Source: CAYYYA01 sp964517065
Lineage (GTDB): Bacteria; Patescibacteriota; Patescibacteriia; UBA1558; 2-01-FULL-52-15
Direction: 5' to 3'
Assembly: GCA_964517065.1 (NCBI GenBank)
Contig: CAZFBK010000012.1
Coordinates: 1-24,246 of the forward strand
DNA length: 24,246 nt
The notes under the pieces were generated by a model. That model was not told the DNA's origin. It was given only the letters and a program-made list of their open reading frames with translations, and did not search any database. Made by a program: the position numbers and the translations under genes. This document shows positions 1 through 7,325 of this stretch, one piece after another. Every line of letters begins with the position of its first letter. The first letter of the stretch is position 1.

Positions 1-24
1 CGTTAATAAACTAACATAACCTCT

Positions 25-789
25 ATGGAATATATCCTGACGCCGGTCATTATCTTTCTGGTGCTCATTCTTTTCTCCAGTCTGAGAGTGGTCAAAGAAT
101 ACGAACGCAGCGTGATCTTTTTCCTTGGTCGCTGGACTGGAGAACGCGGCCCTGGTCTTATTTTCTTGATACCAATATTTGAACGCATGGTAAAAGTCAC
201 CTTGCGGACCGTGACTATGGATATCCCTTCACAAAAAATTATAACCAAAGATAACGTCTCTATCGACATCGCTGCTGTGGCCTACTATCATATCGTTGAT
301 CCGAAGAAAGCTGTACTGTCAGTCGAAAATATTTACTACGCAGTCAATCAGATCAGTCAGACTACCGTGCGTAATGTCATCGGTCAATTCATGCTTGATC
401 AACTACTCTCACAGACCGCCGATATCAACGAGCAGATCAAGACCGTGATCGATACTCACACCGAACCGTGGGGTGCACAAGTAACGGCAGTTGAGATCAA
501 AGATATTACCCTACCGGATAATATGCAACGCGCCATGGCTAAAGAAGCTGAGGCTGAGCGTGAACGTCGCGCTAAGATCGTAGCCGCTGAAGGCGAATTA
601 CAAGCCGCAGAAAAATTGGGTCAGGCAGCTGATCTGATGGCTGCTCATCCGGTAGCTCTGCAATTACGCACTCTACAAACTATGGCCGAGATCAGCGTGG
701 AGAAAAACTCTACTATCATCTTCCCAGCCCAATTCATGAGTACGGTCAAAGAGGCCTTCGAAGGTATCGCTAAAGATAAAGCTAAATAA
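25..789 (+). CDS. SPFH/band-7 domain protein (stomatin/slipin-like)
   Basis: 254 residues. One N-terminal hydrophobic segment (about residues 3-20) is followed by a stomatin-type band-7 domain: the VVKEYERSVIFFLGR start, the GPGLIFLIP turn, and the DVDP-like stretch AYYHIVDPKKAV. A charged helical region (AKEAEAERERRAKIVAAEGE, about residues 177-196) follows and is typical of the oligomerising coiled coil. Length and domain order match bacterial slipins, which form membrane-associated oligomers in microdomains and often act with an NfeD protease partner. Any partner would lie upstream, outside the window. The ATG at 25 has no evident Shine-Dalgarno sequence, like most genes here. The product is probably anchored on the cytoplasmic membrane. 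Family assignment is secure; the cellular role is unknown. Confidence 0.93.
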   Translation: MEYILTPVIIFLVLILFSSLRVVKEYERSVIFFLGRWTGERGPGLIFLIPIFERMVKVTLRTVTMDIPSQKIITKDNVSIDIAAVAYYHIVDPKKAVLSVENIYYAVNQISQTTVRNVIGQFMLDQLLSQTADINEQIKTVIDTHTEPWGAQVTAVEIKDITLPDNMQRAMAKEAEAERERRAKIVAAEGELQAAEKLGQAADLMAAHPVALQLRTLQTMAEISVEKNSTIIFPAQFMSTVKEAFEGIAKDKAK

Positions 790-800
790 TTAAATAAATC

Positions 801-863
801 AGGATTAGGACGAGGATCAAGGGTGAAGGACTTACCCTGACCCTGATCCCTAACCCTAATCCT
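801..863. repeat. Imperfect GGATTAGG-type hairpin between SPFH gene and small Cys-rich gene
   Basis: A 63-nt inverted repeat. AGGATTAGG (801-809) pairs with CCTAATCCT (855-863), GGATCA (814-819) with TGATCC (844-849), GGGT (821-824) with ACCC (840-843), and AGG (827-829) with CCT (836-838). There is no T tract, so it is not a classical terminator. It may be a small palindromic intergenic repeat or an mRNA processing/stability element between two co-directional genes. Confidence 0.7.
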
Positions 864-870
864 CATATCT

Positions 871-1035
871 ATGGAAAATCAGTGTAAGGCCTGCGGTATG
901 CCTACCGAGGGTTTCAAGTGTACTGCCTGCAACGAAGAAATGAGCGAGCAAGATGTCATGCATAGCTGCGGCGTCGATAACGTCCAGCCAAAATGCACCG
1001 GCTGCAACCAGCCAGAAAGCGTCTGTGGTTGCTAA
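871..1035 (+). CDS. Small Cys-rich zinc-ribbon-like protein (54 aa)
   Basis: A 54-codon frame, ATG at 871 and TAA at 1033-1035. Nine of 54 residues are cysteine: C5xxC8, C17xxC20, C33, C42xxC45, C52xC54, with H31 also available. Paired CxxC knuckles (QCKACG, KCTACN, KCTGCN) are what one expects of a small structural zinc-binding or metal-binding protein. It has no signal peptide or membrane segment, so it is probably cytoplasmic. It follows the SPFH gene with an 81-nt spacer holding a hairpin and is followed at once by a strong terminator, which supports it as a real last gene of that transcript. No named family recognised. Confidence 0.72.
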   Translation: MENQCKACGMPTEGFKCTACNEEMSEQDVMHSCGVDNVQPKCTGCNQPESVCGC

Positions 1036-1036
1036 C

Positions 1037-1062
1037 AAAAAAGTCCCGAAAGGGACTTTTTT
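1037..1062. terminator. Strong intrinsic terminator, bidirectional
   Basis: AAAAAAGTCCC (1037-1047), loop GAAA (1048-1051), GGGACTTTTTT (1052-1062): an 11-bp perfect stem with a GNRA loop, flanked by an A tract and a T tract. It begins 2 nt after the stop of the Cys-rich gene. The symmetric A/T tracts let it also stop transcripts arriving on the minus strand from the exporter operon that ends at 1176. Confidence 0.93.
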
Positions 1063-1078
1063 GATAATCTGTAAATAT

Positions 1079-1159
1079 TCAATAATCAAATTTCAAATTG
1101 ATTCTCAAACTTATTATTTAATATTCGATATTGTCTAGAATTTGAACCTTGATTATTGA
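1079..1159. repeat. Long A/T-rich inverted repeat (dispersed palindromic element, copy 1)
   Basis: Left arm 1079-1099 and right arm 1139-1159 are complementary over 19 of 21 positions (an 11-bp arm TCAATAATCAA, a 2-nt mismatch, then an 8-bp arm TTCAAATT), with a 39-nt centre. The segment GATATTGTCTAGAA (1127-1140) recurs exactly at 8517-8530 in the other large palindromic intergenic region, so the two look like members of one repeat family. Confidence 0.75.
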
Positions 1160-1175
1160 TACTTCTGTATCTCTG

Positions 1176-1856
1176 CTATTTCTGACGTTTATCTGAAACG
1201 ACAACCCCATCACGTAATGTAATAACACGATGAGCCTGTTTGGCATACTCAGCTTCGTGCGTCACCATGACAATAGTCTGATGTTCCTTACGATGCAGAT
1301 CAAAGAAAGCCTCCAAGACAATCTTGGAATTCTCCGAATCTAGATTTGCTGTTGGTTCGTCAGCGAAAAGTACCTCAGGCTCATGAGCCATAGCGCGTGC
1401 GATAGAAACCCGTTGTTGCTGACCACCTGACAGTTGGCTGGGCAGATTGCGTAGCTTGTCTCCCAGCCCAATGCGCTGCAGGGTTTTTTCGGCTTGAACT
1501 AAGGCAGCTTTTTTGCTCATCCCCTGCATCAATAAAGGCAAGCTGACATTCTCAGCCGCGGTGAGCTCAGGCAACAAAGCGTAATCCTGAAAAACGTAGC
1601 CAAAAACATGCAACCGCAACAAAGTTTTCTCTTTCTGAGTCATAGTCGAGGTACGGCGATTATTCACAAATACCTCCCCTGATGAAGGGTGATCCAATAA
1701 TGACAGCTGATACAACAACGTGGATTTCCCCGCTCCCGAAGGACCAATGATAGCCACAAATTCTCCATCAGCAATCTCCAGATTGATATCCTTCAGGACT
1801 GTGACTTTGAGCTCATCCTGTCCAAAACTGCGAACCAGATTTTCTGTACGTAGCAT
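1176..1856 (-). CDS. ABC transporter ATP-binding protein (LolD/MacB/FtsE type)
   Basis: 226 residues with the full set of ABC nucleotide-binding motifs: Walker A GPSGAGKST (about 38-46), Q-loop VFQDYALLPELT, signature LSGGQQQR, Walker B VLFADEPTANLD and H-loop VTHE. The sequence groups it with the LolD/MacB/FtsE branch that drives FtsX-type permeases. It starts 4 nt after the end of the permease gene ending at 1861, so the two are surely a pair. AGGAAG about 8 nt upstream of the ATG is one of the few plausible Shine-Dalgarno sequences in this operon. It is the last gene of the marR-headed exporter operon and powers extrusion or substrate extraction at the cytoplasmic membrane. Substrate unknown. 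Confidence 0.95.
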   Translation of the reverse strand: MLRTENLVRSFGQDELKVTVLKDINLEIADGEFVAIIGPSGAGKSTLLYQLSLLDHPSSGEVFVNNRRTSTMTQKEKTLLRLHVFGYVFQDYALLPELTAAENVSLPLLMQGMSKKAALVQAEKTLQRIGLGDKLRNLPSQLSGGQQQRVSIARAMAHEPEVLFADEPTANLDSENSKIVLEAFFDLHRKEHQTIVMVTHEAEYAKQAHRVITLRDGVVVSDKRQK

Positions 1857-1860
1857 ATAA

Positions 1861-3180
1861 TTATCTTCCTAAAATTGAATCGAGCGTATTTTTGCGCACT
1901 ATCAGTGTAGCCGGTAAATACCCGGCGAAAATAGTTACCACCAATAGTATTGCGACTCTGATCATGGCACCACTCGCAGTCACTGCCAGAATACCATCAG
2001 AGAACGGGAAGTCAATCGGATTATTGCGGAAAAAGGGTTCCAAAAAACCAAACGTCAATGCTAATCCGATAGTGGACCCGACCACGCCATAAAAAAGTGC
2101 CTGTATCACATAGGCCACCTGGATAGCCCGTGGACTGATGCCAATACCTTTCATAATACCGATAAACTTGCGCTTGGTCACTGCATTAATAAAGATAACA
2201 ATAAAGACCGTGATCGCAGCTACTACCAGTGCGAAGGAAGACAAGGCATTACCCAAGATAGACATCGTACTCTCAATATCACGCAGGAATGAAGGAATAG
2301 CCTCCTGTGAGGTCTGAATACGCGCCTGATAATCCCCCATGAATTGCTTCAGCTCTGATACCAGCACCAGATCTTTCAGAGGTTTTGTTTTGATGGCTAT
2401 TTCTTGCACCTCATCCTTATTGACCGGAAGCAAACGTTTGACCTCGCGATCAAGGACAAACATTCTAGTAGAGATCTCATCTATCTTGCTTTTGACAATA
2501 CCTTTGACAATGAAAATTTTCCGTACCGGTCCGTCTTCAGTGGTGATGTCCACGCGAACCTTACTTCCAATGTCAACTTTTTCGAGAAGGGTCAGCCCCG
2601 GAATATTAGCATCTGCAAACGAGGAATATTTTTTTAATAAATTTGCTCCTATCAGAATATATCCTTCTTGATCAGCTGACAACGGCTGACCGTATTTGAC
2701 GAAGCGCGAAAAACGACTGAGTTTTTCTTCGGCTAACGGATCAATACCCGAGATACGGGCTGACACCTGATTGGGGCTGGCGTCTTTGTCGGGCAGATCA
2801 TCTAAAGTGCCCAAAACCTGAGCACCGACACCGTAGCGCGGTGAGACTACCTCGACGTACGGATGTGCTTCCAGCAGACGAATGAGAGCCGGAGAATTCT
2901 CGATATGATCTTTGTTATTCGCCGGAGTAATGATGACATCACCCGAGAAGCTTTCGCGATATTGATCATATGATCCAGTGATCAACCCCACCAACAACCC
3001 AGAAACAACTACTAGATTAAGGAAGGTCAAAACCATGATAAAAATAATTAAAGCCGTCGTCCCTCTACTGGAACGACGTATCTGACGGATGGCGAGGAAC
3101 CAACCTAACCGTATCGCCACCCAAAAAGAAATTCTTTTATTGTCTGAAGCCAGATGACTTCTTGTTTGCTGTGTTGGCAT
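1861..3180 (-). CDS. FtsX/MacB-family ABC transporter permease (second permease of the operon)
   Basis: 439 residues from ATG at 3180. The frame is open further upstream to 3276, but that extension would overlap the preceding gene by 77 nt; the ATG at 3180 leaves a 19-nt spacer and is preferred. Topology is MacB-like: one N-terminal membrane helix (about 40-65, TTALIIFIMVLTFLNLVVVS), a large extracytoplasmic domain (about 75-325) and three C-terminal helices of an FtsX domain, ending EFV-like in ATLIVRKNTLDSILGR. It is more divergent than the upstream permease and resembles LolC/LolE-type proteins. It probably works with the ATPase at 1176-1856. Mechanotransmission rather than channel transport is the established mode for this family; the substrate cannot be read from sequence. 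Confidence 0.9.
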   Translation of the reverse strand: MPTQQTRSHLASDNKRISFWVAIRLGWFLAIRQIRRSSRGTTALIIFIMVLTFLNLVVVSGLLVGLITGSYDQYRESFSGDVIITPANNKDHIENSPALIRLLEAHPYVEVVSPRYGVGAQVLGTLDDLPDKDASPNQVSARISGIDPLAEEKLSRFSRFVKYGQPLSADQEGYILIGANLLKKYSSFADANIPGLTLLEKVDIGSKVRVDITTEDGPVRKIFIVKGIVKSKIDEISTRMFVLDREVKRLLPVNKDEVQEIAIKTKPLKDLVLVSELKQFMGDYQARIQTSQEAIPSFLRDIESTMSILGNALSSFALVVAAITVFIVIFINAVTKRKFIGIMKGIGISPRAIQVAYVIQALFYGVVGSTIGLALTFGFLEPFFRNNPIDFPFSDGILAVTASGAMIRVAILLVVTIFAGYLPATLIVRKNTLDSILGR

Positions 3181-3199
3181 GTAGTCTATAATAGCGTAT

Positions 3200-4438
3200 C
3201 TATTCAAATCGTAAAGCCTCAATCGGACTTTTCTTCGCTGCCTGCCGGGCGGGGTATAATCCAAAGACCAAGCCAATTACCGTCGAAACCAAAATACCAA
3301 GAATAGTAGCACCAATAGGGAAGCTAAAGGTCCAGGCAACTTGAGCGTACTGTGACAAACCAAAACTAATAATCAAAGAAAAAAATGTCCCAAGTGCAAT
3401 GCCAATAATTCCACCAACTCCTGTCAACACCACTGCCTCCAAAAGAAACTGGGTCAAAATATTCCTATTAGTAGCGCCGAGGGCTTTGCGCAAACCAATC
3501 TCCCGAGTACGCTCTGTCACTGACACCAACATAATATTCATAATACCAATACCACCGACGAGTAACGAAATAGCAGCTACAGCCGCTAAGAAAATCGTCA
3601 AAACATCAGTGATTGTTTTGACCGTTGTTAATGCATCCGCTTGCGTCTGTACGTAAAAATCATCTTTGGTCGGATCGGTAATAGAGTGATTAGCCCGTAA
3701 TGTCAGCGTAATATCACGTACTGTCTCGTCAACGTGATCCTCAGTATCGGCTTCGACTGCCAATCGGTTAAAGTGTTTGATACCAAAAATATACCGTTGG
3801 CCCGTCGTGTAAGGAATAATCACGACGTCATCAAAATTCAAAAAAGATGACTGACCCTTTTGCGACATCAAGCCGATAACACGAAACGTTTTGTCCTTGA
3901 TCTTAACCTTCTGACCTACGGGATTCTGAGTGTCAAATAATTTCTCCGCTACTTTATGTCCTATGACCGCCACGTCTGAATACGTTCTGACTTCATCTTC
4001 GGTAAAATTACGCCCAGAGTCCATTGAAATATTGTAGATATCTTCAAAATAAGAATTCAAACCATAGATAGTGGGCCGATATACTTTGTTGCTAAAGCTC
4101 ACGACTGTACTGCCAAAAACAATCGGCATGATCTTCTCGATATAGGGAGCATTACTCTTTTTCTGCAAGTCTTCCAAATCTTTTTCTTTCAGCGAGTCAG
4201 TAAAAGTCGAAATAAAATCTGTCGGTCCGGTCGGCTGTCTGCCTGGTACCACCGCGATTGTTTTCGCGCCAATGCTCTGAATCTGTCCTAGGATTAGATT
4301 TTGCGCCGCTTGACCTAAGGACACCACAATCATGATCGCCATGATACCGATGACAATACCCAAAATAGTCAAAGCCGAGCGACTCTTATTCGTCTTGAGG
4401 CCGATAATAGAAGTGTTCAATGTGTGATGAAATTTCAT
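3200..4438 (-). CDS. MacB-type ABC transporter permease
   Basis: 412 residues. The N-terminus has the classic MacB start (GLKTNKSRSALTILGIVIGI) with the first membrane helix at about 20-42. A periplasmic MacB_PCD domain follows (about 45-240), then a C-terminal FtsX domain with three helices, containing VTERTREIGLRKALGATN and ending ARQAAKKSPIEALRFE; both segments are hallmarks of the family. It starts 2 nt after the stop of the ATPase gene (4441), indicating coupled expression. With the upstream ATPase and membrane-fusion protein it forms a MacAB/YknXYZ-like tripartite exporter. No outer-membrane TolC gene is present, as expected in a monoderm cell. Confidence 0.95.
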   Translation of the reverse strand: MKFHHTLNTSIIGLKTNKSRSALTILGIVIGIMAIMIVVSLGQAAQNLILGQIQSIGAKTIAVVPGRQPTGPTDFISTFTDSLKEKDLEDLQKKSNAPYIEKIMPIVFGSTVVSFSNKVYRPTIYGLNSYFEDIYNISMDSGRNFTEDEVRTYSDVAVIGHKVAEKLFDTQNPVGQKVKIKDKTFRVIGLMSQKGQSSFLNFDDVVIIPYTTGQRYIFGIKHFNRLAVEADTEDHVDETVRDITLTLRANHSITDPTKDDFYVQTQADALTTVKTITDVLTIFLAAVAAISLLVGGIGIMNIMLVSVTERTREIGLRKALGATNRNILTQFLLEAVVLTGVGGIIGIALGTFFSLIISFGLSQYAQVAWTFSFPIGATILGILVSTVIGLVFGLYPARQAAKKSPIEALRFE

Positions 4439-4440
4439 AG

Positions 4441-5160
4441 CTATTTGATCAAACCTTGAGAAGCATCACGACGATTCTTTACCTGCTTATCACTGGCGAT
4501 CTCTCCATCTTTGAGAGCAATGATGCGACTGGCCATCTCAGCTGTGTACGTTTCATGAGTTATCAGGATAATCGTATGTCCATCGCGTTCGTTAAGTGTC
4601 TGTAAAATTTCCATGACCTGCTGGCCTGATTTGGAATCAAGATTACCAGTCGGCTCATCAGCAAAAATTACTTCCGGATTGATGATAAGCGCTCGCGCTA
4701 TAGCTACTCTCTGCTTCTCTCCGCCAGAAAGCTGTGACGAATAATGTTTAATGCGATGACTCAAACCAACTGACTCAATAGCTTTTTTGATCAGACCATC
4801 CCACTCTGATTCTTTGATCTGAGAGTATAGTAACGGTAGCTTAACATTATCATAGACTGTAGTTTTCGGTAGAAGATTAAATGATTGAAAGATAAACCCC
4901 ATACTCTGATTACGGACCCGCGCCTGCTCATCAGAACTGTAAGCCGATTGAGATTTATCATTGAAATTATAGGTGCCTGTTGAAGCTTCGTCGAGAAATC
5001 CTAATATGTGTAGTAGGGTAGATTTACCTGATCCAGACGGACCGATGATAGCTACAAATTCTCCTTTATCGATCGAGAAGCTGACGTCAAACAAAACTTG
5101 TGTACTGACTTCATCTGTGACAAATTTCTTATTTACCTGATTAAGCTCAATCAAAGCCAT
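4441..5160 (-). CDS. MacB-type ABC transporter ATP-binding protein
   Basis: 239 residues. Walker A GPSGSGKST (about 40-48), Q-loop IFQSFNLLPKTTV, signature LSGGEKQR, Walker B VIFADEPTGNLD and H-loop LITHE are all intact. The spacing and the FNLLPKTTVYDNVKLPL stretch are typical of the MacB/LolD subfamily. It lies 18 nt downstream of the membrane-fusion gene and 2 nt upstream of the permease, in the standard MacA-MacB order with ATPase and permease as separate chains, as in Gram-positive YknXYZ systems. It hydrolyses ATP at the inner face of the membrane to drive the permease. Confidence 0.96.
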   Translation of the reverse strand: MALIELNQVNKKFVTDEVSTQVLFDVSFSIDKGEFVAIIGPSGSGKSTLLHILGFLDEASTGTYNFNDKSQSAYSSDEQARVRNQSMGFIFQSFNLLPKTTVYDNVKLPLLYSQIKESEWDGLIKKAIESVGLSHRIKHYSSQLSGGEKQRVAIARALIINPEVIFADEPTGNLDSKSGQQVMEILQTLNERDGHTIILITHETYTAEMASRIIALKDGEIASDKQVKNRRDASQGLIK

Positions 5161-5178
5161 AGCAGTAGAAGCTGATGA

Positions 5179-6816
5179 TTATTTAATCTGACTCGTGACA
5201 ACAGCGTCGCCCTCTTGGAGACCAGAGAGTATCTCGACTTTCCCATCAGAGCCAACCAATCCCGTAGTTACTTCTTTCACCTCTAGGATTTGTTTGTCAC
5301 CACTGCCTATCACCACATGAACTGTTTTTTTGGAACCGTCAGTAGTGACAGCACGCTGAGGTATGGCCAAGACTTGCGTTCTTGTATCAGTTAATACCGA
5401 AATATTGGCCGTCATACCGGATTTGATACGCTCATCGTCTTGAGAAAATTCAAATGTCACCTTGTATGTGGAAACTCCGTCAACAATAGTTTCAGCCGGA
5501 TCAATTGCCACGACTTTGGCGACGAACTCAACTTCACTGCCATAGGCGTCAAGAGTTATAACAGACGTATTCTCAATCTTTAGTTTCGTGATATCAGCTT
5601 CTGGTACATTAGCGTTCACCTGATATTTTTTGTCGCTGATCAGAGATACCAGTGTGATGCCTGCTTGTGCTATCTGACCTACCTTAGCATCTTGCTTGGT
5701 GACCAATCCGGCAAAGGGCGCACGAATGACATTCTTGGATAATTGTGCTTGATAGTTCTGTTTGGAAGCTTCTGCTCCTTTGATTTGGGCCTCTTGCGCT
5801 GAAACAGAAGCAATCGCCTGCTGTACAGCCGCTTCTTGGGCCGATATCTGTTCCGTTGTACTACCTGCTAATGTCTTGTTTAATTCATCTTGTGCCCGAG
5901 AAACAACCAAGTGTTGGCTGGCTACTGTCTGAGATAAACTATTGACACTACTTTGTGCGGTATTCAAATTAGTACGAGCTGTATTAACGTTGGTACGATA
6001 GGTATCGAGTCCAGAGTTGGCCAAGCTACAAGGAGCTGTCAACAGACGCCCTAGATCATCCAGAAAATCTTTTACTACCGCAATATGCTTCTGACCCGCA
6101 AGTAAAGCTTCTGCCAACTCGGCGTGCCCTGAGACACCGACCAAGCTTGCGAGCTGAGTAGACCACAGCTGTAAATCGCGCTCACTAACGCCTCGTTTCC
6201 AAGTAGTGTCACTTGATAACTGGCTTTCGCAGGAATTAAAACTCAAAGAGTAAGCCTCTGAAGCAGACCCAATAAATATGCCTATTGTTTTACTACGTAC
6301 TGCATCATCAGCCTTCGTATAGGCATCAGCTAGTGTCGTACTGACTTGAAGATAATAATTATTTAAATCTTGTTGCGCTTTGTTGACATCCGCCTGCTTG
6401 AGCGTGACGTCTTCCGGACGTGCTCCTTTTTTGACCTCATCAAGCTTGGCCTGTTGGCTAGCCAAAGCAGCCTGATATTGCAATAGTTGCGCCCGGGCTG
6501 ACTCGAGACTGGCTTGCGCCTGATTAACACTGGCTGCCAGATCAGCACTATCAAGGGTAACCAAGACTTTACCAGCTTCTACCCGGTCGCCAACCGCCGC
6601 TTGAACGGAAGATACTCGCCCAGAACGCTCTAATGCCAAGTTAACATCTTGAGCCGGCTCAACTTTACCAGTGACACTCACTTCCTGTCGTAGGTCTTGA
6701 TGTTTGACATTCTCAGTTTCATACTTCGTCTTACCACCTTGATTTAGGAAACTGAAAACAGCAACCACAACTACCACGATGACTCCTCCGATGATCCAAA
6801 ATTTTTTCTTCTTCAT
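5179..6816 (-). CDS. HlyD/MacA-family membrane-fusion (periplasmic adaptor) protein with extra helical insertion
   Basis: 545 residues, longer than typical MacA (about 370-400). An N-terminal anchor (about 6-24) is followed by the first half of the lipoyl domain (GRVSSVQAAVGDRVEAGKVL, about 66-85) and a coiled-coil hairpin rich in Ala/Gln/Ser. The second lipoyl half comes later (IRAPFAGLVTKQDAKVGQI, about 364-382), then beta-barrel and membrane-proximal domains to the end. Within the hairpin lies an insertion of about 120 residues (about 155-275) with two cysteines (C196, C263), possibly a disulfide-linked helical domain. It is the adaptor of the exporter encoded downstream. It starts 11 nt after the marR stop, so it should share marR control. 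Confidence 0.93.
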   Translation of the reverse strand: MKKKKFWIIGGVIVVVVVAVFSFLNQGGKTKYETENVKHQDLRQEVSVTGKVEPAQDVNLALERSGRVSSVQAAVGDRVEAGKVLVTLDSADLAASVNQAQASLESARAQLLQYQAALASQQAKLDEVKKGARPEDVTLKQADVNKAQQDLNNYYLQVSTTLADAYTKADDAVRSKTIGIFIGSASEAYSLSFNSCESQLSSDTTWKRGVSERDLQLWSTQLASLVGVSGHAELAEALLAGQKHIAVVKDFLDDLGRLLTAPCSLANSGLDTYRTNVNTARTNLNTAQSSVNSLSQTVASQHLVVSRAQDELNKTLAGSTTEQISAQEAAVQQAIASVSAQEAQIKGAEASKQNYQAQLSKNVIRAPFAGLVTKQDAKVGQIAQAGITLVSLISDKKYQVNANVPEADITKLKIENTSVITLDAYGSEVEFVAKVVAIDPAETIVDGVSTYKVTFEFSQDDERIKSGMTANISVLTDTRTQVLAIPQRAVTTDGSKKTVHVVIGSGDKQILEVKEVTTGLVGSDGKVEILSGLQEGDAVVTSQIK

Positions 6817-6827
6817 ATTATTATTGC

Positions 6828-7253
6828 TTATAACCTGCTGACTAATTTAGTTAAAATTCCAATAAATTGTTGTTGCTCTGTTGGATCGAGCTCTGACACC
6901 AATTCGCGGATTTGTTTATTCATCTGTCGGAAACCGCGGGACAAAATCTGCTTTCCGGCCGCTGTCAGTTTCAGACTCACGGTTCTACCATCATGTTTGT
7001 CGGTCTGTCTCTGCACATATCCTGACCGTACTAACCCCTGCATCAAGGAGGTGGCTGACGGGCGGGTAATACATAGATGTTCAGCCACATCTGACATCAG
7101 GGGCTGACCATGCTCATTGATGAAATGTAAGGTGCCGAGATGGAGCATCGATAATCCAGCCGTCTGATGACTGTGCATACGCTCTTTGAGCTGACGTGAC
7201 AGAGCGAAAACCAGCTGACTGATCAGATCCAATCTGGCTGCTGAGGTTTTCAT
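6828..7253 (-). CDS. MarR-family transcriptional regulator
   Basis: 141 residues from ATG at 7253. The frame continues upstream to 7313, but the longer form would translate through the promoter, so the internal ATG is chosen. A winged helix-turn-helix covers about 50-105: the recognition region SDVAEHLCITRPSATSLMQG, then the wing with the family hallmark DKHDGRTVSL. N- and C-terminal helices supply the dimer interface. MarR proteins are usually ligand-responsive repressors of an adjacent exporter and of themselves. That fits here: it is the first gene of the exporter operon, and a palindrome overlaps its own promoter. The inducer is unknown. Confidence 0.93.
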   Translation of the reverse strand: MKTSAARLDLISQLVFALSRQLKERMHSHQTAGLSMLHLGTLHFINEHGQPLMSDVAEHLCITRPSATSLMQGLVRSGYVQRQTDKHDGRTVSLKLTAAGKQILSRGFRQMNKQIRELVSELDPTEQQQFIGILTKLVSRL

Positions 7254-7268
7254 AGCACACGTACCTAA

Positions 7269-7289
7269 ATAGTTAGATGTTCTAAGTAT
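7269..7289. promoter_or_regulatory. Candidate MarR operator (21-bp palindrome)
   Basis: The core is TTAGA-TGT-TCTAA (7273-7285), perfectly symmetric. It extends by three more matched pairs on each side (7269-7271 with 7287-7289) after one mismatch. It overlaps the -10 hexamer and the expected start point of the marR transcript. Size and position fit MarR dimer sites; binding is inferred. Confidence 0.65.
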
Positions 7290-7313
7290 ATACTGAACTC
7301 TCCACTCTGTCAA
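7285..7313 (-). promoter_or_regulatory. Sigma70-type promoter of the marR-exporter operon
   Basis: On the minus strand, TTGACA (7313-7308), a 17-bp spacer, then TATACT (7290-7285). The -35 is a perfect consensus and the -10 matches 5 of 6. The predicted start near 7278 gives a leader of about 25 nt before the marR ATG at 7253. The promoter sits just 12 nt past the stop of the glycosyltransferase gene, with no terminator between. Confidence 0.85.
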
Positions 7314-7325
7314 ATAAGCTAAGCC

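Noticed and set aside
2339..2671. Plus-strand open frame of 110 codons
   Set aside because: It lies wholly inside the well-supported permease gene on the other strand and has no recognisable features.
3181..3276. Longer N-terminus for the second permease
   Set aside because: It overlaps the preceding permease by 77 nt and adds a segment unlike the family; ATG at 3180 leaves a normal spacer.
7254..7313. Longer MarR protein starting at 7313
   Set aside because: That start lies within the -35 box of the operon promoter, so the codons would not be transcribed.
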